Assembly (NCBI GenBank): GCA_022829145.1
Contig: CM040746.1
Location: forward strand, 36,001,712-36,065,711
Direction of reading: 5' to 3'
Source: Albula goreensis
Lineage: Eukaryota > Chordata > Actinopteri > Albuliformes > Albulidae
Length of the DNA stretch: 64,000 bases
Positions within the stretch are counted from its first letter, which is position 1. Each line of letters opens with the position of its first letter. The position numbers and the translations under genes were made by a program. This document shows positions 28,701-41,005 of the stretch, piece after piece. The notes below the pieces were generated by a model, which made no database searches, was not told the origin of the DNA, and saw only the letters and a program-made list of their open reading frames with translations.

Positions 28701-28737
28701 TCCATTCCATTAGATTCAGAGAAAAGGCCATGTTGTA

Positions 28738-31700
28738 TTATTTCTTTGGTGACACTGCTAGTTCAACACGAGGGAATCTGAAGCCCCCCTTAGCTCCACT
28801 GTCGCTACTGGAGGATGAGGAGATTCGTGACTTTTTAGATGGTAGAGATACACCTCCACTTCCTTCTACTCTTGCTTCACCCTCCTCCCCAAGCGACACT
28901 TCATAGGAGCCTTTGGTCTTGGATCCAAACCCACCAAATGTGCCAAACTTCAGCTTTCCCTTCTTTCCCTTGACTTTGACACCCCCTGCTTCCAGGGACA
29001 TGTCCCCACCCTCAGCTTTTAAATGACCGGTAGGGGAAGAGGGAGAAGCTAGACCCCCCTCATCACTCAGTGAGGATGAGCGATGTCGTGATTTCTTGAA
29101 AAGATCTAGTGAGGCAGACTTGCTCTTTGGTGACACACTGAATCCACCACCTCCTTCCACCTTGCCACTAAGTAGTTCCCCAGAGCTCACACTCAGCCCT
29201 TTTGATCCTTTCACAGTTGCTCCACTGCCAGACAGTTCCACCTCTGGCCCCTGCAGGCTCAAATCCACTGCGCTGCCACCTTTGCTTTTTGACTTGCCGA
29301 AGAGTTTGGGCATCTTTACTTTGGCTTTTGCACCACCGCCGCTCTTTACTTCAGGGCCCTGGATATCAAGGCTCCCGGAGCTAACATGGCCACTAGCTGA
29401 AGGGCTTTGGATGTTGATGTCGGCTCCACCAGATGCCCCTCCTGATCCAATGTCTACTCCCATCTCAGGACCTTCTAACTGAGGCAATGCAATGCCAAAC
29501 TTGGGAACTTTGAGCTTTGGGAAGGTGACCTTGCCTTCTGGGTATTCCAATCCACCTGATAAGTCCATATCTCCCCCTGCACCTCCTTTGATGTCAAGTT
29601 CTCCACCTGTGACCTTTGGCCCTTGCAGACTGACCTGTGGAGCATCTACATTCAGACTGGGCCCTTTCAAGCCTGCAGACATCCCACTTCCTGAAGTCTC
29701 TAGGCCACCACTGAGTTTTGGGGCTTTCACATTGACATCAATATCTGCACCCTCCAGTTTTGGGCTTCCCAACCCAAACTTTGGAAACTTGAATTTCGAC
29801 TTCTTTCCTTTTAATTCTGGGCCTTCCAAATCAAGATCTGGTGTCTTTATATCTATCGTAGGGCCTTTTATATCACCTTTTGGGCCTTTAATTTGCCCCT
29901 CGATGGTTGGACCTGACAGGTCTACTTCTGGACCCTCTATTTTAGGACCTTTAAAGCCAAATTTGGGCATTTTTATTTGTGGCATTTTCATTCCACCCTC
30001 TGGCGCTTCCACATCCAGTTCTGGCCCTTCAATGTTCACTTTTGGTCCTTTGATGTCAACATCCACATCTCCCTTCACCTTTGGGCTTTTTACACTGAAG
30101 TCCAAGTCAGGCAGTTCAATCTTGGGACCAGATATAGATGGCATATTGAATTTGGGTCCCTTGACTTTGCCATCAGGTCCTTCAATATCTAGCTCTGGAC
30201 CTTTAAGATCAACCTTTGGCCCTCTGACATCAATGTCAGCTTGGGGCAAGTTCACATCAACATCCCCACCTTCAATGTTAGGACCTTTAAACCCAAACTT
30301 TGGCATTTTCATTTTTGGCATTTTTATTCCACCACTGGCTCCTTCAATTTCAACGTCTGGACCCTCAATGTTTGCATCTCCAGAGATGTCATAATCTCCT
30401 TTTATTTTTGGTCCTTTGAGGTTTAAATTAACATCAGGAACAGATATCTTTGGTGCTTTTATATCCAAGGAGGGCATTTTGAAACCAGGGCCTTTGAGCT
30501 TTCCATCTGGCCCTTCAATTTCAACATCTGGCATATCAATATCTGCTCTGGGACCTTTCATGTCACCTGAAATGTCAAAGTCACCTTTGATTTTCGGTCC
30601 CTTCAAATTGATGTCAGGGGCAGTAATCTTTGGAGCCTTAATGTCAAGAGATGGCATTTTGAATGATGGACCTTTCATCTTTCCATCAGGGCCCTCAATG
30701 TCTATAGAAGGTCCTTCTAGGTCCACAGAAGGGCCCTTTATTTCACCCGAAACATCCATATCTCCCTTCACCCTTGGCCCTTTAAGATTTAAGTCAATAT
30801 CTGGTACACTTATTTTAGGTGCTTTGATGTTCAGTGATGGCATCTTCAGTCCCGGACCTTTGATCTTCCCTTCTGGACCTTCCAGCTCTACTGTGGGGGC
30901 ATTGATGTCAACTGAGGGACCTTTTAAATCCCCAGACATGTCCAGGTCTCCCTTGATTTTGGGTCCCTTCAAATTAAAATCAGGTGCAGAAATCTTTGGT
31001 GCCTTGATGTCCAGGGAAGGCATTTTGATCCCTGGACCCTTTAACTTTCCTTCAGGTCCTTCAATGTCAATATCAGGTCCATCAAGCTTGACCTTGCCTT
31101 TAACATCCGGGCCCTCAATGCCCACACCTGGCATATCCAAGCTGGCATCCATATCAGGACCTTTCAGATCAAGGTCAGGGGTCTTCAGTTTTGGCCCAGA
31201 AATATGGAATTTGGGCATTTTAATTTTTGGCTTTTTCATCTTTACATCTGGGCCCTCCAAATTTATGTCAGGTAGGTCAACATCTGATCCTTTTAGATCA
31301 GCTTTGAGGCTAGCTGATGGCAGGTCTATGTCAGAAGTCTTCAAAGTAGCAGAGGGGGAGCCATCACCCTTAATCTTTGGGGATTTAATGTCAAACTCAA
31401 CATCAGGAAAATGCAGCTTCCCGAATAGTGGCTTCTTCACCTTTGGTCCTTTCAGGTGGAGCTCTGGTGAGTCAACATCTAGATCTATGTCAGGTGCATT
31501 AGCATCAATGTTGACATCGGGCTTTTTAACCTTCCCTTTCATTTTTGGCATTTTAATCTTGCCTTTCTTCCCTTTGAGATTAACATCAGCATCAGGGGTT
31601 TCAAGATTGAGATGAGCTTCTGGTAGTTTGACATCTGCTTTAGGGCTCTTGCCTCCCAGATGAAATTTAGGCATCTTGATTTTAGGCATTTTGATATTTG

Positions 31701-34700
31701 CATCTGGCCCATCTATGTTGACATCAGGAGCTTTGAGGTCAATGTCAGCACTGGGTGCCTTGAGATCAACATCTGGTCCTTTCAGATTAAGCTCTCCAGA
31801 GGGAAGCTCTACTTCTGGCCCTTCTACTTTTGGAGATTTAATTCCGAACTTAGGCCCTTTGAATTTTGGGAAATGTATCTCTGGCTTTTCAATGCTGAAA
31901 CTGGGGCTGTCAACATCAATCTTTGGACCTGATATCTTAGGCATCTTCAGTTTGGCGTCACCTTTGATGTCTGGGCCCTCGATGTTGACATCTGGTACCT
32001 CAAGATCTACATTGGGTCCTTTCAGATCACCCTCTATTTTTGGTCCTTTGAGACTGAAGTCTGGCATTTTGATGTTAGGACCAGAGATACTTGGCATCTT
32101 GAACTTGGGACCCTTGATTTTACCTTCTGGTCCTTCAATGTCAACATCTGGCATCTCAATATCCCCTTCAATCTTTGGACCAGAAATGTCAATGTCTGGA
32201 CCTTCAATTTTAGGACCTTTCCCTCCAAACTTTGGCATTTTGATCTTGGGCATCTTCAGTCCACCTTCTGGGCCCTCAATGTTCACGTCAGGACCTTCGA
32301 TGTCAACTGATGGTCCTTTGATGTCACCTTCAACCTTTGGCCCCTTAAAGCTAAAATCGGGCATGCTGATGTTAGGCCCAGATATTGATGGCATCTTAAA
32401 CTTTGGGCCTTTGATCTTTCCCTCTGGTCCTTCAATTTCAACATCAGGTCCTTCGATGTCACCCGAAATGTCAACATCAGGGCCTTCAACTTTGGGGCCT
32501 TTGAAGCCAAATTTGGGCATTTTCATCTTTGGCATCTTGAATCCACCTTCAGGTCCTTCCAGGTCAACATCTGGACCTTCAATGTCCACTTTTGGGCCTT
32601 TGAGATCACCCTCTACTTTGGGCCCTTTCAATTTCAAGTCAAAGTCAGGCATTTTAATGTTGGGCCCAGATATTGATGGCATCTTGAATTTGGGTCCCTT
32701 TATCTTACCATCAGGCCCTTCAATATCCATTTCAGGACCTTCAATGTCAACATCTAGCCCTTTGACATCTAAATCAGCTTTGGGTACATCGATGTCCACA
32801 TCTGGACCCTCAACTTTGGGACCTTTGAATCCGAATGAGGGTATTTTGAATTTTGGCATTTTGAACCCTCCGTCTGGACCTTCAATGTCAACATCTGGAC
32901 CTTCAATGTTCATGTCTGGAGCATCCACGTCTAATTTTGGCCCTTTCAGATCACCTTCTAATTTTGGCCCTTTGAGACTGAAGTCTGGCATTTTGATGTT
33001 AGGACCAGAGATACTTGGCATCTTGAACTTGGGACCCTTGATTTTACCTTCTGGTCCTTCAATGTCAACATCTGGCATCTCAATATCCCCTTCAATCTTT
33101 GGACCAGAAATGTCAATGTCTGGACCTTCAATTTTAGGACCTTTCCCTCCAAACTTTGGCATTTTGATCTTGGGCATCTTCAGTCCACCTTCTGGGCCCT
33201 CAATGTTCACATCAGGACCTTCGATGTCAACTGATGGTCCTTTGATGTCACCTTCAACCTTTGGCCCCTTAAGGCTAAAATCGGGCATGCTGATGTTAGG
33301 CCCAGATATTGATGGCATCTTAAACTTTGGGCCTTTGATCTTTCCCTCTGGTCCTTCAATTTCAACATCAGGTCCTTCGATGTCACCTGAAATGTCAACA
33401 TCAGGGCCTTCAACTTTGGGGCCTTTGAAGCCAAATTTGGGCATTTTCATCTTTGGCATCTTGAATCCACCTTCAGGTCCTTCCAGGTCAACATCTGGAC
33501 CTTCAATGTCCACTTTTGGGCCTTTGAGATCACCCTCTACTTTGGGCCCTTTCAATTTCAAGTCAAAGTCAGGCATTTTAATGTTGGGCCCAGATATTGA
33601 TGGCATCTTGAATTTGGGTCCCTTTATCTTACCATCAGGCCCTTCAATATCCATTTCAGGACCTTCAATGTCAACATCTAGCCCTTTGACATCTAAATCA
33701 GCTTTGGGTACATTGATATCTACATCTGGACCCTCAACTTTGGGACCTTTGAATCCGAATGAGGGCATTTTGAATTTTGGCATTTTGAACCCTCCGTCTG
33801 GACCTTCAATGTCAACATCTGGACCTTCAATGTTCATGTCTGGAGCATCCACGTCTAATTTTGGCCCTTTCAGATCACCTTCTAATTTTGGCCCTTTGAG
33901 ACTGAAGTCTGGCATTTTGATGTTAGGACCAGAGATACTTGGCATCTTGAACTTGGGACCCTTGATTTTACCTTCTGGTCCTTCAATGTCAACATCTGGC
34001 ATCTCAATATCCCCTTCAATCTTTGGACCAGAAATGTCAATGTCTGGACCTTCAATTTTAGGACCTTTCCCTCCAAACTTTGGCATTTTGATCTTGGGCA
34101 TCTTCAGTCCACCTTCTGGGCCCTCAATGTTCACGTCAGGACCTTCGATGTCAACTGATGGTCCTTTGATGTCACCTTCAACCTTTGGCCCCTTAAAGCT
34201 AAAATCTGGCATGCTGATGTTAGGCCCAGATATTGATGGCATCTTAAACTTTGGGCCTTTGATCTTTCCCTCTGGTCCTTCAATTTCAACATCAGGTCCT
34301 TCGATGTCACCCGAAATGTCAACATCAGGGCCTTCAACTTTGGGGCCTTTGAAGCCAAATTTGGGCATTTTCATCTTTGGCATCTTGAATCCACCTTCAG
34401 GTCCTTCCAGGTCAACATCTGGACCTTCAATGTCCATTTTTGGGCCTTTGAGATCACCCTCTACTTTGGGCCCTTTCAATTTTAAGTCAAAGTCAGGCAT
34501 TTTAATGTTGGGCCCAGATATTGATGGCATCTTGAATTTGGGTCCCTTTATCTTACCATCAGGCCCTTCAATATCCATTTCAGGACCTTCAATGTCAACA
34601 TCTAGCCCTTTGACATCTAAATCAGCTTTGGGTACATTGATATCTACATCTGGACCCTCAACTTTGGGACCTTTGAATCCGATTGAGGGCATTTTGAATT

Positions 34701-37700
34701 TTGGCATTTTGAACCCTCCATCTGGACCTTCAATGTCAACATCTGGACCTTCAATATCTATTTTTGGGCCTTTGATATCCCCTTCAATCTTTGGAACTGA
34801 CACATCCACATCTCCTTTCATTTTTGGCCCTTTCAGATTGAGATTTACATCAGGCATTGAGATCTTCGGCCCTGATATCGATGGCATTTTGAATTTGGGG
34901 CCTTTGATTTTACCATCAGGTCCCTCAATATCAACATCAGGTCCTTCAATGTCCACCTTTGGCCCTTTCACATCAATGTCAGCCTTGGGCAGGTTGACAT
35001 CAAAATCTGGCCCTTCAACTTTAGGACCTTTGAATCCAAAGGAGGGCATTTTGATTTTGGGCATCTTGAATCCTCCTTCTGGACCTTCAATGTCAACATC
35101 TGGACCTTCAATGTCTACTTTTGGCCCTTTGATATCCCCTTCAATCTTTGGAACTGACACATCCACATCTCCTTTCATCTTTGGCCCTTTCAGTTTGAAG
35201 TCAACATCAGGCATTGAGATCTTGGGACCCGAAATAGATGGCATCTTGAATTTCGGTCCTTTGATTTTACCATCAGGTCCTTCAATATCCAGTTCTGGTC
35301 CTTCAATGTCCACCTTTGGCCCTTTCACATCAATGTCAGCCTTGGGCAGATTGACATCAACATCTGGACCTTCAACTTTGGGACCTTTGAATCCAAATGA
35401 AGGCATTTTGATTTTGGGCATCTTGAATCCACCATCTGGACCTTCAATGTCAAAATCTGGACCTTCAATGTCTACTTTTGGGCCTTTGATATCCCCTTCA
35501 ATCTTTGGCACTGACACATCCACATCTCCTTTCACTTTTGGCCCTTTCAGATTGAAGTCAACATCAGGCATTGAGATCTTGGGACCCGAAATAGATGGCA
35601 TCTTGAATTTCGGTCCTTTGATTTTACCATCAGGTCCTTCAACATCCAGTTCGGGTCCTTCAATGTCCATCTTTGGCCCTTTCACATTAATGTCAGCCTT
35701 GGGCAGGTTGACGTCAACATCTGGCCCTTCAACTTTGGGACCTTTGAAGCCAAATGAAGGCATTTTGATTTTGGGCATCTTGAATCCACCCTCTGGGCCT
35801 TCAATGTCAACATCTGGGCCTTCAATGTCTACTTTTGGACCTTTGATATCCCCTTCAATCTTCGGAACTGAAACATCCACATCTCCTTTCAGGTTTGGCC
35901 CTTTCAGTTTGAAGTCAACATCAGGCATTGAGATCTTGGGACCTGAAATAGATGGCATTTTAAATTTAGGTCCTTTGATTTTTCCATCAGGTCCCTCAAT
36001 ATCAACATCGGGTCCTTCAATGTCCACCTTTGGCCCTTTCACATCAATGTCAGCCTTGGGCAGGTTGACATCAAAATCTGGCCCTTCAACTTTGGGACCT
36101 TTGAATCCAAAGGAGGGCATTTTGATTTTGGGCATCTTGAATCCACCTTCTGGACCTTCAATGTCAACATCTGGACCTTCAATGTCTACTTTTGGCCCTT
36201 TGATATCCCCTTCAATCTTTGGCACTGACACATCCACATCTCCTTTCATTTTTGGCCCTTTCAGATTGAGATTTACATCAGGCATTGAGATCTTGGGTCC
36301 TGATATGGATGGCATCTTGAATTTAGGTCCTTTGATTTTCCCTTCAGGTCCTTCAACATCCAATTCTGGTCCTTCAATGTTAACTTTTGGCGCTTTGACA
36401 TCAATGTCTGCCTTTGGCAGGTTAACATCAACATCAGGGCTCTCAACTTTGGGACCTTTGAACCCAAACTTTGGCATCTTGAACTTTGGCATTTTGAACC
36501 CTCCCTCGGGACTCTTTACATCTACATCAGGCCCATGTATGTCAACCTTTGGCCCTTTCAGATCACCTTCGATCTTTGGCATGTCCACATCACCCTTGAT
36601 CTTTGTTCCTTTGAGGGAGAGGTCTACATCAGGCATTGAAATCTTTGGACCTGATAAAGAAGGCATCTTGAATTTCGGTCCTTTCACTTTACCTTCAGGT
36701 CCTTCAATATCTATATCAGGACTTTGAATATCAACTTTTGGCCCTTTTATATCAATGTCAGCTTTTGGGAGATTCACATCAACATCAGGGCCCTCCACCT
36801 TTGGTCCTTTGAATCCAAATTTAGGCATTTTAAACTTGGGCATCTTAAATCCACTTTCTGGTCCTTCAATATCAACATCTGGTCCTTCAACATTTACTGC
36901 AGGGCCTTTAATATCAACTTTAGGTCCACTGATCTCACCCTCAACCTTTGGAACTGAGACATCCCCTTTCAGTTTAGGTCCTTTCAGATTGAAGTCCACA
37001 TCGGGCATTGAGATCTTTGGCCCAGATATGTGGGGCATTTTGAATTTGGGGCTCTTTATCTTCCCTTCAGGTCCCTGCAAATCAACATCTGGTACATCGA
37101 CTTCAAGTTCAGGACTTTTAATGTCAATGTCAGCTTTTGGTAAATTGACATCAACATCAAGCCCTTCAATTTTAGGACCTTTAAAGCCAAATTTAGGCAT
37201 CTTCATCTTTGGCATCTTGAATCCACCTTCAGGCCCTTCCACATCAATCTCAGGACCCTCTATATCTACCTTTGGAATTTTCACATCTCCTTCAACCTGT
37301 CCAACAGAAATGTCACCCTTCAAATTTGGACCTTTTAGGTTGAAGTCCACATCTGGCATTGAGATCTTAGGTCCAGATATGGAAGGCATCTTGAATTTAG
37401 GGCCTTTGATTTTACCATCGGGTCCTTCAATATCAACATCTGGACCCTTAAGATTAACTTCTGGTGCTTTAATGTTGACATCTGCTTTTGGCAAGTTAAT
37501 ATCCACATCTGGACCTTCAACTTTGGGACCTTTGAAGCCAAATGAAGGCATTTTGATTTTGGGCATCTTGAATCCCCCCTCTGGGCCTTCAATGTCAACA
37601 TCTGGACCTTCAATGTCTACTTTTGGGCCTTTGATATCCCCTTCAATCTTTGGAACTGACACATCCACATCTCCTTTCAGGTTTGGCCCTTTCAGATTGA

Positions 37701-40700
37701 AGTCAACATCAGGCATTGAGATCTTGGGACCTGAAATAGATGGCATCTTGAATTTAGGTCCTTTGATTTTTCCATCGGGTCCCTCAATATCCAGTTCGGG
37801 TCCTTCAATGTCAACTTTTGGCCCTTTCACATCAATGTCTGCCTTGGGCAGGTTGACATCAACATCTGGACCTTCAACTTTGGGACCTTTGAAGCCAAAT
37901 GAAGGCATTTTGATTTTGGGCATCTTGAATCCTCCTTCTGGACCTTCAATGTCAACATCTGGGCCTTCAATGTCTACTTTTGGGCCTTTTATATCCCCTT
38001 CAATCTTTGGCACTGACACATCCACATCTCCTTTCATCTTTGGGCCTTTCAGTTTGAAGTCAACATCAGGCATTGAGATCTTGGGACCAGAAATAGATGG
38101 CATCTTGAATTTCGGTCCTTTGATTTTTCCATCAGGTCCCTCAATATCAACATCAGGTCCTTCAATGTCCACCTTTGGCCCTTTCATATCAATGTCAGCC
38201 TTGGGAAGGTTGACGTCAATATCTGGCCCTTCAACTTTGGGACCTTTGAATCCAAATGAAGGCATTTTGATTTTGGGCATCTTGAATCCACCTTCTGGAC
38301 CTTCAATGTCAACATCTGGACCTTCAATGTCTACTTTTGGCCCTTTGATATCCCCTTCAATCTTTGGAACTGACACATCCATATCTCCTTTCACCTTTGG
38401 CCCTTTTAGTTTGAAGTCAACATCAGGCATTGAGATCTTGGGACCAGAAATAGATGGCATCTTGAATTTCGGTCCTTTGATTTTACCATCAGGTCCCTCA
38501 ATATCAAGTTCTGGTCCTTCAATGTCCACCTTTGGCCCTTTCACATCAATGTCAGCCTTGGGCAGGTTGATGTCAACATCCGGCCCTTCAACTTTGGGAC
38601 CTTTGAAGCCAAAGGAAGGCATTTTGATTTTGGGCATCTTGAATCCCCCCTCTGGGCCTTCAATGTCAACATCTGGGCCTTCAATGTCTACTTTTGGGCC
38701 CTTGATATCCCCTTCAATCTTTGGAACTGAAACATCCACATCTCCTTTCAGGTTTGGCCCTTTCAGTTTGAAGTCAACATCAGGCATTGAGATCTTGGGA
38801 CCAGAAATAGATGGCATCTTGAATTTCGGTCCTTTGATTTTTCCATCAGGTCCTTCAACATCCAGATCGGGTCCTTCAATGTCCACCTTTGGCCCTTTCA
38901 CATCAATATCAGCCTTGGGCAGGTTGACGTCAACATCTGGACCTTCAACTTTGGGACCTTTGAATCCGAAGGAGGGCATTTTGATTTTGGGCATCTTGAA
39001 TCCTCCTTCTGGACCTTCAATGTCAACATCTGGGCCTTCAATGTCTACTTTTGGGCCTTTGATATCCCCTTCAATCTTTGGCACTGACACATCCACATCT
39101 CCTTTCATCTTTGGCCCTTTCAGTTTGAAGTCAACATCAGGCATTGAGATCTTGGGACCAGAAATAGATGGCATCTTGAATTTCGGTCCTTTGATTTTTC
39201 CATCGGGTCCCTCAATATCCAGTTCGGGTCCTTCAATGTCAACTTTTGGCCCTTTCACATCAATATCAGCCTTGGGGAGGTTGACGTCAACATCTGGACC
39301 TTCAACTTTGGGACCTCTGAATCCGAAGGAGGGCATTTTGATTTTGGGCATCTTGAATCCACCTTCTGGACCTTCAATGTCAACATCTGGACCTTCAATG
39401 TCTACTTTTGGCCCTTTGATATCCCCTTCAATCTTTGGCACTGACACATCCATATCTCCTTTCACCTTTGGCCCTTTTAGTTTGAAGTCAACATCAGGCA
39501 TTGAGATCTTGGGACCTGAAATAGATGGCATCTTGAATTTCGGTCCTTTGATTTTACCATCAGGTCCTTCAACATCCAGATCGGGTCCTTCAATGTCCAC
39601 CTTTGGCCCTTTCACATCAATATCAGCCTTGGGGAGGTTGACGTCAACATCTGGCCCTTCAACTTTGGGACCTTTGAATCCAAAGGAGGGCATTTTGATT
39701 TTGGGCATCTTGAATCCACCTTCTGGACCTTCAATGTCAACATCTGGACCTTCAATGTCTACTTTTGGGCCTTTGATATCCCCTTCAATCTTTGGAACTG
39801 ACACATCCACATCTCCTTTCATTTTTGGCCCTTTTAGTTTGAAGTCAACATCAGGCATTGAGATCTTGGGACCCGAAATAGATGGCATCTTGAATTTCGG
39901 TCCTTTGATTTTACCATCAGGTCCCTCAATATCCAGTTCGGGTCCTTCAATGTCAACTTTTGGCCCTTTCACATCAATGTCTGCCTTGGGAATTTTGACA
40001 TCAACATCTGGACCTTCAACTTTAGGACCTTTGAATCCAAATGAAGGCATTTTGATTTTGGGCATCTTGAATCCTCCTTCTGGACCTTCAATGTCAACAT
40101 CTGGACCTTCAATATCTATTTTTGGGCCTTTGATATCCCCTTCAATCTTTGGCACTGACACATCCACATCTCCTTTCACTTTTGGCCCTTTCAGATTGAG
40201 ATTTACATCAGGCATTGAGATCTTGGGCCCTGATATTGATGGCATTTTGAATTTGGGGCCTTTGATTTTACCATCAGGTCCCTCAATATCAACATCGGGT
40301 CCTTCAATGTCCACCTTTGGCCCTTTCACATCAATGTCAGCCTTGGGCAGGTTGACATCAACATCTGGACCCTCAAGTTTGGGACCTTTGAATCCAAAGG
40401 AGGGCATTTTGATTTTAGGCATCTTGAATCCTCCTTCTGGACCTTCAATGTCAACATCTGGACCTTCAATGTCTACTTTTGGCCCTTTGATATCCCCTTC
40501 GATCTTTGGCACTGATACATCCATATCTCCTTTCACCTTTGGCCCTTTCAGTTTGAAGTCAACATCAGGCATTGAGATCTTGGGACCAGAAATAGATGGC
40601 ATCTTGAATTTCGGTCCTTTGATTTTTCCATCAGGTCCCTCAATATCCAGTTCGGGTCCTTCAATGTCCACCTTTGGCCCTTTCACATCAATGTCAGCCT

Positions 40701-41005
40701 TGGGGAGGTTGACGTCAACATCTGGACCTTCAACTTTGGGACCTTTGAATCCAAATGAAGGCATTTTGATTTTGGGCATCTTGAATCCACCTTCTGGACC
40801 TTCAATGTCAAAATCTGGGCCTTCAATGTCTACTTTTGGCCCTTTGATATCCCCTTCAATCTTTGGCACTGACACATCCACATCTCCTTTCACTTTTGGC
40901 CCTTTCAGATTGAGATTTACATCAGGCATTGAGATCTTGGGACCCGAAATAGATGGCATCTTGAATTTAGGTCCTTTGATTTTACCATCAGGTCCTTCAA
41001 TATCC
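28738..41005 (-). CDS. ahnak: ahnak giant exon, segment 3 (main repeat array and C-terminus)
   Basis: A single uninterrupted frame of more than 4,070 codons ends with TAA at 28,738-28,740. In order it carries: eighteen 119-residue units (to about 34.6 kb), three 308-residue higher-order units (about 34.7-32.0 kb), diverged repeats with KMPKFHLGGKSPKAD and KVKKPLFGKLHFPD, four half-length units (about 31.1-30.4 kb), further degenerate repeats, and a unique tail. The tail has the S100A10-binding-like segment, basic clusters (KAKVKMPKLFGKSKSKGG, FKKSRHRSSSLSDEGG) and a Ser-rich end (KKSRISSSSSSDSGAKGG) that matches the human AHNAK C-terminus. Upstream the frame opens out of the damaged stretch near 41,005 and is offset relative to segment 2 by a length that is not a multiple of three. 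The absence of any stop over 12 kb argues for strong coding constraint. Confidence 0.95.

Larger units (their letters stand above)
27021..28737 (-). other. ahnak: probable ahnak 3' untranslated region
   Basis: AT-rich noncoding sequence follows the ahnak stop codon. Two AATAAA signals on the minus strand could end the transcript: at 28,162-28,157 (UTR about 0.6 kb) and at 27,043-27,038 (UTR about 1.7 kb). The distal one is followed downstream by a T-rich stretch on the minus strand (TCTTTTTTTCTGAAATGG), consistent with a cleavage-site downstream element. A short (AT)n run lies at 28,683-28,700, just after the stop. The true end cannot be fixed from sequence alone. Confidence 0.5.

Noticed and set aside
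28487..28906. 139-codon plus-strand reading over the ahnak 3' end
   Set aside because: Runs antisense through the 3' UTR, the AT microsatellite and the ahnak C-terminus; no independent support.
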